Positions 1 to 6,066 of a stretch of 8,013 nt of DNA are shown piece after piece. The notes beneath the pieces were generated by a model. It had not been told where the DNA came from. It did not search any database and saw only the letters and a list, made by a program, of their open reading frames with translations. The stretch comes from SBAX01 sp964646605 (GTDB lineage Bacteria > Planctomycetota > Phycisphaerae > UBA1845), in the NCBI GenBank assembly GCA_964646605.1, contig CAZYEX010000095.1:1-8013 (forward strand), in the 5' to 3' direction. Within the stretch, counting starts at the first letter, position 1. Each line of letters begins with the position of its first letter. Position numbers and translations under genes: made by a program.

Positions 1-123
1 CTCGTTCCCTACCGTCCCGACCGCGTCGAACCGAGACGACGAAAACGAAGACCCAAAGAATTCAGCCTCCTCCAACAGCCCCGATCTTACTACCGCCAAC
101 ATGGAGACCAGCATGCCCGATAG
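1..123 (+). CDS. IS4-family transposase, C-terminal tail (cut by window edge)
   Basis: The frame is open from base 1 to TAG 121-123, giving the last 40 residues of a protein whose start lies outside the window. The tail contains RPDRVEPRRRKRRPKEF followed by LLQQPR. I recognise this as the basic C-terminal signature of IS4-type DDE transposases, where RPxRVEPRxxKRRPKxxxLLxxPR closes the protein. The DDE catalytic residues are not in view. The stop sits 13 bases before a sequence that behaves as the right terminal inverted repeat of the element (126-136), a normal arrangement for such elements. Family recognition is from memory and from a short stretch, so the family is fairly likely and the exact element is unknown. 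Confidence 0.75.
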   Translation, partial: LVPYRPDRVEPRRRKRRPKEFSLLQQPRSYYRQHGDQHAR

Positions 124-136
124 CTTCATGCCATTC
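1..136 (+). mobile_element. Right end of an IS4-like insertion sequence
   Basis: The transposase tail is followed by TCATGCCATTC at 126-136. Its reverse complement, GAATGGCATGA, begins at 7950 on the other side of the array. The base after this end starts GGGACAGTCAC (137-147), the same 11 bases that precede the right-hand copy at 7939-7949. Terminal inverted repeats plus an 11-bp direct repeat fit IS4-family elements, which typically duplicate about 9-12 bp of target. The remainder of the element lies outside the window. Confidence 0.65.
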
Positions 137-154
137 GGGACAGTCACCTATTTA
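137..154 (+). repeat. Boundary repeat copy A (abutting IS end)
   Basis: GGGACAGTCACCTATTT directly follows the IS right end and is then followed by ATGAAG instead of GTGAC. Its first 11 bases are the candidate IS target duplication. No Rhs sequence follows this copy. The next copy, B, starts about 30 bases later after two CGTGAGG units. Confidence 0.8.
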
Positions 155-170
155 TGAAGACGGACGTTAG

Positions 171-207
171 CGTGAGGTAGCGTGAGGGACAGTCACCTAT
201 TTGTGAC
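171..207 (+). repeat. Boundary repeat copy B, opening unit 1
   Basis: Two CGTGAGG units (171-177, 181-187) lead into GACAGTCACCTATTTGTGAC. GTCAC 192-196 and GTGAC 203-207 form a perfect 5-bp inverted repeat around CTATTT. GTG 182-184 starts a frame reading VRDSHLFVTT that runs into the Rhs fragment. In this unit the frame is broken by TGA 266-268. Confidence 0.85.
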
Positions 208-406
208 GACGCAACTGCTCCGCCCGCCGTGCTTGATTCGCTCGCCGTTTCGGCTCCATTTCGGGTGATCGGTCCGCGAGCAGCGGACGGGGGAGAGCCC
301 GTACGATCTCCTCTATCAATACGACGCGGGAGGCAACCGCACGCTGAAGATCGACGCTCTGAATCACCGCGAGCTCGAGTATCATTACGACCTGGAGAGT
401 CCGGGG

Positions 407-1735
407 TTGTACGGGAGCAAGGCCAATCGGCTGATGTGGTACGAAACCTGGAACACGACGATCCCCACGTTCCCGCAGCTCCTCTCGACGACGTACTACG
501 TCTACGAGTATGATTCGACGGACGACGCGCGGACGGGGCGCTCCGACGGCAACCCCACGCGGATCATTACCGAGTATCCTGCGGCGTCGGGGCAACAAGC
601 CTCGGCGGCGCAGAGTGGCACTGTGGGAACAACAGTGGAGAGTAGCACAGCCGCCCCTTCTGTGGACAGTGGCGCTGCCGTATCGGCAGTGCTCCTGGGG
701 GAGGGTGAGGCTGCCGCGCTGCTCGGCCCCGGCGGCGGCGGCGGTTGCGGAACCGGCAAGCCCTATACAGCCATTCGGTTAGGATACGCGATCAACGGAC
801 GTACCGTGACGTACGCCCATGACGAAGAATGGTGTTGGGATGGCGTGGCCGCCTGCCCGACGAACTACAGTCGCACCTGGGCGCGGGAGTTCCGCTACGA
901 CGGTGCGAGAGCGCGTTACATGAACCGTCCGCTCAATCCCACGACGCTGGCCCCGAGCCTGACCAAGCCGGTGGTCTGGACGGACTATGACGGGGACGAG
1001 CCCTACCGCGACTATGCGGTCACCGCGGGCGCAGCAGTTCCGGGCGACGCCTTCCAACCGGGCCTCTGGCGGAACATGGGCGGGGTCTCGGCGTACCTTC
1101 ATTCCGACCACCTGGGCACGCTACGGAACACTTCGGACATCGGGGCCGATCCCGGTTCCCCGCGTGTCTTCACGGCCTTCGGCGAACGCATCGCCGGTCC
1201 GACCGATCGTCACGGCTACGTGGGCGCCTTCGGCTACCAGTCGCATCCCGAGGAACCGGGGCTGCCCTTCCTCCACGTCGGCGCACGCTACTACGATCCG
1301 GCGACGGGCCGGTTCCTCCAGCGCGATCCGATTGGCATCATGGGCGGAACGAATGTGCATGCCTACGTTGGTTCCGCCCCGTCGGCTCGGACCGATCCTT
1401 CCGGGCTCGTCGATCAGAACTGGGAACCGCCCCATCCACCGCTGCCGCCGAATCGGGTGAATCAGGTCCCGGACCCACCGGCGCCCGACGAGCCATCCGA
1501 TGAACCTACGTTGCGTGATCGTGTAGTAGGGGCTGCGAAGGACGGGACCATCGGGGCGGTGTCGGGTGCGCTGATTGGGGCCGTTAAAGGAGGCGTTGGG
1601 GGGGCTGGGGTCGGAGCGCTCGTGGGTGGAGTCGGCGCTGGACCAGGTGCAGTAGCTGGCGCCATCGGGGGTGGAATCGTCGGGTACCTTGAGGGGCTTT
1701 TCTTAGGGCTCTGTACAGGGTTTATGTTTCCTTGA
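407..1735 (+). CDS. Rhs core fragment with glycine-zipper C-terminal tail (unit 1)
   Basis: This is the C-terminal part of an Rhs/YD-repeat protein. The frame is open from 269, just after an in-frame TGA at 266-268 that the homologous units lack. Upstream of the TGA the same frame continues back to GTG 182. There is no convincing start: TTG 407 is only the first candidate and ATG 434 is another, both without a clear ribosome-binding site. YD-repeat sequence (PYDLLYQYDAGGNRT, 308 onward) is followed by a Gly-rich spacer, then the core motifs SDHLGTLRNTSD, FTAFGE and GARYYDPATGRFLQRDPIG, ending at DPSGL near 1394-1408. The last 109 residues are a Pro-rich linker and then a long Gly/Ala/Val stretch full of GxxxG spacing. 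That stretch could insert in membranes. In Rhs toxins the core is a shell that self-cleaves at DPxGL to release the tail. No signal peptide is present, so this is probably an orphan or non-expressed cassette. Confidence 0.8.
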   Translation: MYGSKANRLMWYETWNTTIPTFPQLLSTTYYVYEYDSTDDARTGRSDGNPTRIITEYPAASGQQASAAQSGTVGTTVESSTAAPSVDSGAAVSAVLLGEGEAAALLGPGGGGGCGTGKPYTAIRLGYAINGRTVTYAHDEEWCWDGVAACPTNYSRTWAREFRYDGARARYMNRPLNPTTLAPSLTKPVVWTDYDGDEPYRDYAVTAGAAVPGDAFQPGLWRNMGGVSAYLHSDHLGTLRNTSDIGADPGSPRVFTAFGERIAGPTDRHGYVGAFGYQSHPEEPGLPFLHVGARYYDPATGRFLQRDPIGIMGGTNVHAYVGSAPSARTDPSGLVDQNWEPPHPPLPPNRVNQVPDPPAPDEPSDEPTLRDRVVGAAKDGTIGAVSGALIGAVKGGVGGAGVGALVGGVGAGPGAVAGAIGGGIVGYLEGLFLGLCTGFMFP

Positions 1736-2169
1736 AGGATGGTCGCCTGTTGGCCCACGTGGGTTCTGGCGCAACCATTGCTGAATTGCTCGGGAGTTCG
1801 ATCCTGCAAAAATCATCGCGCAGTCGCTTCGTGTGGGTTCATGGCGTCTTTGGATGGGGGATCTCGTCGGGAATCTTGTTCTGCGTTTTGATGGCTTGGT
1901 CCGGGGGTACCGACGCAGACGTTCTTCCCCGGGCAGTTCGACTGCTCCCGGCATTGCCTCTTTGGATGTTGGGCGGATATATTTGGGGGGTTCTTATGTG
2001 GAAACCCAGGCGATCCGACCTCTCGGCGCGAGAATGCCCCGAATGCGGGTACCTCCTGGTTGGTAACACGACTGGAAGATGTCCCGAATGCGGATGGGTG
2101 ATCCCGCTCTACGTCCGCGCACTCCTTTCGCCAAACGTACCGAACGTCGACGACAAACGCGATCAATAG
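1732..2169 (+). CDS. Small membrane protein with C-terminal zinc ribbon; candidate immunity protein (unit 1)
   Basis: The protein is about 145 residues, of unrecognised family. From TTG 1732 it overlaps the Rhs stop (TTGA). TTG 1750, about 10 bases after AAGGA 1735-1739, is an alternative start. Two hydrophobic segments are visible, roughly residues 33-56 (rich in W, G, F, L) and 70-90 (LLPALPLWMLGGYIWGVLMW). A zinc ribbon follows with Cys at 102, 105, 117 and 120 (CPECGYLL...CPECGW). It lies immediately after a toxin-like Rhs tail, the usual place of an immunity gene. A membrane partner would suit the glycine-zipper tail encoded just upstream. This role is inferred from position and topology, not from a known immunity family. 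The stop TAG 2167-2169 sits four bases before GTG 2174 of the next boundary repeat. Confidence 0.7.
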   Translation: MKDGRLLAHVGSGATIAELLGSSILQKSSRSRFVWVHGVFGWGISSGILFCVLMAWSGGTDADVLPRAVRLLPALPLWMLGGYIWGVLMWKPRRSDLSARECPECGYLLVGNTTGRCPECGWVIPLYVRALLSPNVPNVDDKRDQ

Positions 2170-2172
2170 GGG

Positions 2173-2200
2173 CGTGAGGGACAGTCATCCATTTGTGACA
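2173..2200 (+). repeat. Boundary repeat copy C, unit 1/unit 2 junction
   Basis: One CGTGAGG leads into GACAGTCATCCATTTGTGAC. Compared with copy B the loop-side bases differ (CATCC for CACCT). GTCAT against GTGAC still pairs if one G-T wobble is allowed. GTG 2174-2176 is the apparent start of the Rhs frame of unit 2. Confidence 0.85.
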
Positions 2201-3733
2201 ACGGACCCGCTCCGCCTCCCGTACATGCCTCGCCCGCCGTTTCGCTTGTTTTGCGGGCGCTCGGCAACCGAAGTGCGGACCGGGGAGAGTCCGTACGACC
2301 TCCTGTACCAATACGACGCGGGAGGAAACCGGACGCTCAAGCTCGACGACCTCAGCCACCAACAGGTGGAGTATCATTACGACGTGGAACCGGGGGCCTC
2401 GCCGGCGATCTACGGCAGTCGGGCCAACCGTTTGATGTGGTACGAGACCTGGAACACGACGATCCCCACGTTCCCGCAGCTCGTCTCGACGACGTACTAC
2501 GTCTACACGTATGATTCCACGGACGCTCGCGTGAACCGCTCCGACGGCAACCCCACGCGGATCATCAGCGAGTACCCCGTGGGGTTCGGCCAGGAAGAAT
2601 CGGCGATGGGGGAGGGACAAAGTTCCACTTTGTCGACAGGGGACGGACAAAGCTCCGGTTCGTCGACAGGGGAGGGACAAAGTTCCACTTTGTCTACTGA
2701 CAGCGACGGACAAAGCGCAGCTTCGTCCTCCCCGATGGACGACGGCGGCGAGTCCCTCATGGGCCCCGGCGGCGGAGGCGGTTGCGGAACGGGGAAGCGC
2801 TACACGGCCATTCGGTTGGGATACGCGGTCAACGGACGAACGGTCACCTACGCCCACGACGAGTCCTGGTGTTGGGATGGGGTTCAAGCGTGCCCAACGA
2901 ACTACGCCAAGACTTGGGCGCTGGAGTTCCGCTACGATGGTGCGCGAGCGCGTTACATGAACCGCCCGCTCAATCCCACGACGCTGGCCCCGCACCTGAC
3001 CAAGCCGACGGTGTGGACCGACTATGACGGGGCTGAGACGTATCGCGACTACACGGTGTCCGCGGGCGCGGTAGTGCTTGGCGACGCCATTCAACCAGGT
3101 TTGTGGCGGAACGTGACTGGAGTGTCAGCATACCTGCACAACGATCACCTCGGAACGCTGCGGAACACTTCGGACATCGGCGCGGATCCCGGGCTCCCGC
3201 GCGTTTTCACGGCCTTCGGCGAGCGTGTAGGCGGTCCGACCGATCGACACGGGTACGTCGGTGCTCACGGCTACCAATCGCACCCCGAGGAACCGGAATT
3301 GCCCTTCCTACACGTCGGCGCGCGGAACTACGATCCGTCCTCCGGCCGCTTCCTTCAACGCGATCCAATCGGCATCCGGGGAGGATTAAATGTCTATGCG
3401 TATGTCCGAAATACGCCTACTTGGGGAATCGATCCCAACGGGACCGCGCCTGACTACGGTGGATCACGAGGCGGAGTCCCACCCCCGACGCCAGAGAGGC
3501 AGAGGGAGATTGACAGGATGGTCCGAGAGATCGTAGAGAGGGCCGAGCGGAGTCGGCGAGGGATTGACTCGATTGAGGATATGGAGCAACAACTTGAAAA
3601 CGAACGGCTATTGCAAAACACCGTAAACTGGGGACTTACGGCAGTCGGGGGTTGGGCCGCGTGGGCAACGAAATCCATCATTGGTTACGCGTTGTGTACC
3701 GCAAATGCTGCGAAGAACTTGGCTTCGGAATAA
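2174..3733 (+). CDS. Rhs core fragment with SIEDM-type C-terminal tail (unit 2)
   Basis: This 519-residue reading frame starts with the boundary motif itself (GTG, read as MRDSHPFVTT). No signal peptide or clear ribosome-binding site is seen, so the start is formal. Order: YD repeats (PYDLLYQYDAGGNRT, about residues 40-54), a Ser/Thr/Gly linker made of GEGQSSTLST-like repeats (about 146-185), a Gly-rich GPGGGGGCGTGK segment, then the Rhs core with NDHLGTLRNTSD, FTAFGE and GRFLQRDPIG (about 390), ending at DPNG (residue 420). The variable tail of about 96 residues has a charged, probably helical stretch containing SIEDMEQQLENERLLQ. A hydrophobic region rich in W, A and G closes the protein. 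The usual DPxGL is DPNGT here, and the conserved RYYDP is RNYDP (AAC 3326-3328). Likely a toxin-bearing orphan Rhs cassette; the toxin activity is unknown. Confidence 0.82.
   Translation: MRDSHPFVTTDPLRLPYMPRPPFRLFCGRSATEVRTGESPYDLLYQYDAGGNRTLKLDDLSHQQVEYHYDVEPGASPAIYGSRANRLMWYETWNTTIPTFPQLVSTTYYVYTYDSTDARVNRSDGNPTRIISEYPVGFGQEESAMGEGQSSTLSTGDGQSSGSSTGEGQSSTLSTDSDGQSAASSSPMDDGGESLMGPGGGGGCGTGKRYTAIRLGYAVNGRTVTYAHDESWCWDGVQACPTNYAKTWALEFRYDGARARYMNRPLNPTTLAPHLTKPTVWTDYDGAETYRDYTVSAGAVVLGDAIQPGLWRNVTGVSAYLHNDHLGTLRNTSDIGADPGLPRVFTAFGERVGGPTDRHGYVGAHGYQSHPEEPELPFLHVGARNYDPSSGRFLQRDPIGIRGGLNVYAYVRNTPTWGIDPNGTAPDYGGSRGGVPPPTPERQREIDRMVREIVERAERSRRGIDSIEDMEQQLENERLLQNTVNWGLTAVGGWAAWATKSIIGYALCTANAAKNLASE
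2608..2728 (+). repeat. Tandem palindromic GACAAAG repeats in the Rhs linker (unit 2)
   Basis: Four related copies, the first three about 30 bases apart. Copies 1 and 3 are perfect 8-bp hairpins, GACAAAGT-TCC-ACTTTGTC, at 2616-2634 and 2676-2694. Copy 2 (GACAAAGCTCCGGTTCGTC, 2646-2664) is degenerate. Copy 4 at 2708-2728 has 9-bp arms (GGACAAAGC / GCTTCGTCC) with one mismatch. The array stays in frame and encodes repeats of G(E/D)GQSSxxST. Unit 4 has a shorter version and unit 1 has different sequence here. Confidence 0.85.
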
Positions 3734-3859
3734 GCAGAGTGGCCAGTTTCCAGGGCACGGATCGGAACGTTGTGTGCGCGGTTCTGTATGCCCAGCCCTG
3801 CGCAAGTGATGCGATCGTAGGTGTATTCGTCCTTTGGCGGACGTAAGGTCTTTGCAACA

Positions 3860-4426
3860 GTGCATTCGAGACAAACAGCTAACTGGCGATGCGCATCCTG
3901 CGGGCATCCCCTGACCGGACTCCCTGTCCGGCATCGTTGTCCAGAATGCGGAGTGGAGTACGGCGCGAACCCGAGTGTCTTCGGTGAGCCCCGGATCACG
4001 TGGCTAGTCTTGACGGTCGTAAACTGGTTGGTCGTAGCCGCATTTGCTGTGATCTGGCTCCTTGGAAAGGGGCACGAGTGGAATCTGTGGGCCGTTGTAA
4101 CGTGCGCGTTGATGGGGGCGGGATGGACATGGCATTTGCGCAGCCCGCGGCACGCTGTAGTCGTCTCGGATACGGAACTTACGTTGGTTCGAGGTTATGG
4201 CGATGCCGTCGCGATCCCGCTGGCAAGGATAGAAAATGTGCGATGGAGTGTTGTGTACGGCGATGTCGAAATCGAGGATTCCGCGGGGCGGATACTCGGA
4301 ACGATCAGTCGGCGCTTCCTCGGTTCCGCTCGCACTACAAGACGACTGACCAGCGAACTGCGATCTCGAATCGCCTCGGTCACCGGGTCGCGGTCCCACG
4401 AGGGGAACGATGCGGTACGGTCGTGA
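3860..4426 (+). CDS. Zinc-ribbon, two-helix membrane protein with PH-like domain; candidate immunity protein (unit 2)
   Basis: A 188-residue protein when begun at GTG 3860. GTG 3821 is the only other in-frame start, because TAG 3818-3820 precedes it. I prefer 3860 because it starts close to the zinc ribbon, as in the unit 3 homologue, and has AAGG about 12 bases upstream. Cys 11, 14, 27 and 30 form a ribbon (CASCGHPLTGL...CPECG). Two hydrophobic helices follow, about residues 47-70 and 77-93. A strand-rich C-terminal region starting at AVVVSDTELTLV and running through IPLARIENV resembles a bacterial PH-like (bPH) domain. It is homologous along its length to the unit 3 partner. It follows an Rhs toxin-like tail with a gap of 126 bases. 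An immunity role at the inner membrane is inferred from position only. Confidence 0.75.
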   Translation: MHSRQTANWRCASCGHPLTGLPVRHRCPECGVEYGANPSVFGEPRITWLVLTVVNWLVVAAFAVIWLLGKGHEWNLWAVVTCALMGAGWTWHLRSPRHAVVVSDTELTLVRGYGDAVAIPLARIENVRWSVVYGDVEIEDSAGRILGTISRRFLGSARTTRRLTSELRSRIASVTGSRSHEGNDAVRS

Positions 4427-4431
4427 ATGAC

Positions 4432-4480
4432 CGTGAGGGCGTGAAGGGGCGTGCGGGACAGTCACCTATTTGTGACAACG
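4432..4480 (+). repeat. Boundary repeat copy D, unit 2/unit 3 junction
   Basis: Three CGTGAGG-like units (CGTGAGG 4432, CGTGAAG 4440, CGTGCGG 4450) precede GGGACAGTCACCTATTTGTGAC. The GTCAC/GTGAC arms are perfect. The unit 2 partner gene ends just upstream (TGA 4424-4426). GTG 4451-4453 opens the unit 3 Rhs frame. Confidence 0.85.
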
Positions 4481-5503
4481 CAACGGCTCTGCCCTTTCCC
4501 CGTCGAAGGCGGCGGCGAGTCGCTCATGGGTCCCGGCGGCGGCGGCCCCGGCGGAGGCGGTTGCGGAACGGGGAGGCGATACACAGCCGTCCGCTTGGGC
4601 TACGCGATCAACGGGCGGACGGTCACTTACGCCCATGACGAAGAATGGTGCTGGGACGGTTCCGCGGCTTGCGAAGTGCAAGGGAGCTACAAAACAACCT
4701 GGGCGCGGGAGTTCCGCTATGACGGGGCGAGAGCGCGTTACATGAACCGTCCGCTGAATCCGACCACGCTGGCGCCGCACCTGACCAAGCCGACGGTGTG
4801 GACCGACTATGACGGGGCTGAGACGTATCGCGACTACACGGTGTCCGCGGGCGCGGTAGTGCTTGGCGACGCCTTTCAACCGGGGTTGTGGCGGAATTTG
4901 GGCGGCGTCTCGGCGTACCTCCATAACGATCATCTCGGCACTTTGCGGAACACCTCCGACCTGGGCGCTGATCCGGGCACAGCGCGTGTGTTCACGGCCT
5001 TCGGCGAACCGATCACGGGCTCCACTGATCGCCACGGGTACGTGGGTGCCTGGGGTTATCAGTCGCATCCCGAAGAACCAACGTTCCCATTCTTGCACGT
5101 GGGTGCGAGGTACTACGATCCGTCGACGGGGAGGTTCTTGCAACGGGACCCAATCGGGATACGCGGGGATTCGAACGTTTTCGCGTATGTGCGATCGCGT
5201 CCGACCCGGGCGCTGGATCCGTCTGGCCTGATCGATGGTTTACATGGCGGGCGCGATGGCGTCGCCCATCCGCCAATCATCCCTGATCCTCCTAAGGGTC
5301 CGCCGCCGCTTGAAAGCATCGAGGATATGCAGGATGACTTGCGGGACGAACAAGTCCTGCAGGTAGTCGTGGGTGTCACGATTGGTGTGATAGGCATCAT
5401 ACCGGGAATCCCCGGCGTTGCCGCCGGCGCTGGCGCTGGATTGGTTTCGGGGTGTGTAGCGGTCATCGCGGATTCAATCGCCGCAATTGCTTCGCTGTTT
5501 TGA
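4451..5503 (+). CDS. Shortened Rhs core fragment with hydrophobic SIEDM-type tail (unit 3)
   Basis: A 350-residue reading frame. The boundary motif (GTG 4451, read as MRDSHLFVTT) is joined almost directly to the Gly-rich GGGESLMGPGGGG segment. Against unit 2, 510 bases (170 codons) holding the YD repeats and Ser/Thr linker are missing, in frame. The core is intact: NDHLGTLRNTSD, FTAFGE, GARYYDPSTGRFLQRDPIG and the cleavage-type DPSGL at 5216-5230. The tail of about 91 residues has a Pro-rich linker, then SIEDMQDDLRDEQVLQ, and then a continuous hydrophobic region of some 50 residues (VVVGVTIGVIGIIPG onward) to the stop. The tail is related to that of unit 2 and looks membrane-inserting. No secretion signal or good ribosome-binding site is seen, so an orphan cassette is the likeliest reading. 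Confidence 0.82.
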   Translation: MRDSHLFVTTQRLCPFPVEGGGESLMGPGGGGPGGGGCGTGRRYTAVRLGYAINGRTVTYAHDEEWCWDGSAACEVQGSYKTTWAREFRYDGARARYMNRPLNPTTLAPHLTKPTVWTDYDGAETYRDYTVSAGAVVLGDAFQPGLWRNLGGVSAYLHNDHLGTLRNTSDLGADPGTARVFTAFGEPITGSTDRHGYVGAWGYQSHPEEPTFPFLHVGARYYDPSTGRFLQRDPIGIRGDSNVFAYVRSRPTRALDPSGLIDGLHGGRDGVAHPPIIPDPPKGPPPLESIEDMQDDLRDEQVLQVVVGVTIGVIGIIPGIPGVAAGAGAGLVSGCVAVIADSIAAIASLF

Positions 5504-5526
5504 GAACCGGAGCGTCTACATCCATC

Positions 5527-6045
5527 ATGTTGCAGAAATGCGTCATATGTCGCTACTCGCTCACTGGGCTGCCGCCCAGGCACAACTGCCCGGAGTGCGG
5601 GTTTCCCTTTGACGCGGACGCTGTAGTTTTCCGAGCCTCCCCCCGACCTTGGGGTGCGCTGGTTGCTGCGAGCGGTACTATGATTGCCGTAGTTCTCGCA
5701 GTTTGCGTGTGGCGCGGACATCCGCTGGTCTTGTACGGTTGGAGCCTTCCATTCGGAATACTGCTTTGTGGGGCGATCCTTCAGCTTCGCCGGGTTCGCA
5801 AAGCAGCCGTTGTGGTGGCGACAGACAGTGTTCAAGTAATTCAAGAACGCCGAATAATTCAGTCCTTTGAGTTAACTCGCCTCGCGACGGTGCATTGGAA
5901 CGCATTCACGGGGAACGTCTGCTTGTACGACACTCACGGTCGGCAAATTGCAACGATTGTGCTGGCGTCTCTACTCCTGACAAGGCAAGTTGGAAAGGCA
6001 ATCCAACGGATGATACAGGAGAAGGCCAAGGTGCCACGCGCGTGA
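5527..6045 (+). CDS. Zinc-ribbon, two-helix membrane protein with PH-like domain; candidate immunity protein (unit 3)
   Basis: A 172-residue protein from ATG 5527, 23 bases after the Rhs stop. This start places Met four residues before the first zinc-ribbon Cys. The reading frame is open further upstream, but that part overlaps the Rhs tail and looks non-coding. GGAG 5509-5512 is a weak, somewhat distant ribosome-binding site. Cys 5, 8, 21 and 24 form CVICRYSLTGL...CPECG. Two hydrophobic helices follow at about 45-62 and 68-85, then a region beginning AVVVATDSVQVI that matches the PH-like region of the unit 2 partner. Base composition is low: 24 of 60 bases are G or C at 5821-5880, against 42 of 60 in the Rhs core at 1261-1320. 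The stop TGA 6043-6045 lies inside boundary repeat E and overlaps the next GTG. The immunity role is inferred. Confidence 0.78.
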   Translation: MLQKCVICRYSLTGLPPRHNCPECGFPFDADAVVFRASPRPWGALVAASGTMIAVVLAVCVWRGHPLVLYGWSLPFGILLCGAILQLRRVRKAAVVVATDSVQVIQERRIIQSFELTRLATVHWNAFTGNVCLYDTHGRQIATIVLASLLLTRQVGKAIQRMIQEKAKVPRA

Positions 6046-6066
6046 GGGACAGTCGTCTATTTGTGA
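6041..6066 (+). repeat. Boundary repeat copy E, unit 3/unit 4 junction
   Basis: CGTGAGG leads into GACAGTCGTCTATTTGTGAC. Two bases of the first arm differ from copy B (GTCGT for GTCAC), but both changes can still form G-T wobbles with GTGAC. TGA 6043-6045 ends the unit 3 partner gene, and GTG 6042-6044 opens the unit 4 Rhs frame, a GTGA overlap supplied by the repeat. Confidence 0.85.

Noticed and set aside
229..513. Homologous plus-strand frames at the start of units 1, 2 and 4 (229-513, 2251-2514, 6089-6379)
   Set aside because: They overlap the YD-repeat frame out of phase. Their mutual similarity follows from the conserved DNA of the real Rhs frame.
2231..2259. CGCCCGC/GCGGGCG inverted repeat near the unit 2 start
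   Set aside because: It lies within coding sequence conserved with unit 4, where one arm base differs. It is more simply explained by codon content than by a regulatory stem.
1994..3094. Long open frame on the minus strand across the start of unit 2
   Set aside because: It is antisense to a clear Rhs gene, is Arg/Val/Gly rich with no domain, and similar antisense frames recur in every unit, as expected from the codon bias of GC-rich genes.
5895..6041. Upstream extension of the unit 4 Rhs frame
   Set aside because: It overlaps the conserved end of the unit 3 partner gene in another phase and shows no Rhs similarity. Homology to the other units begins at GTG 6042.
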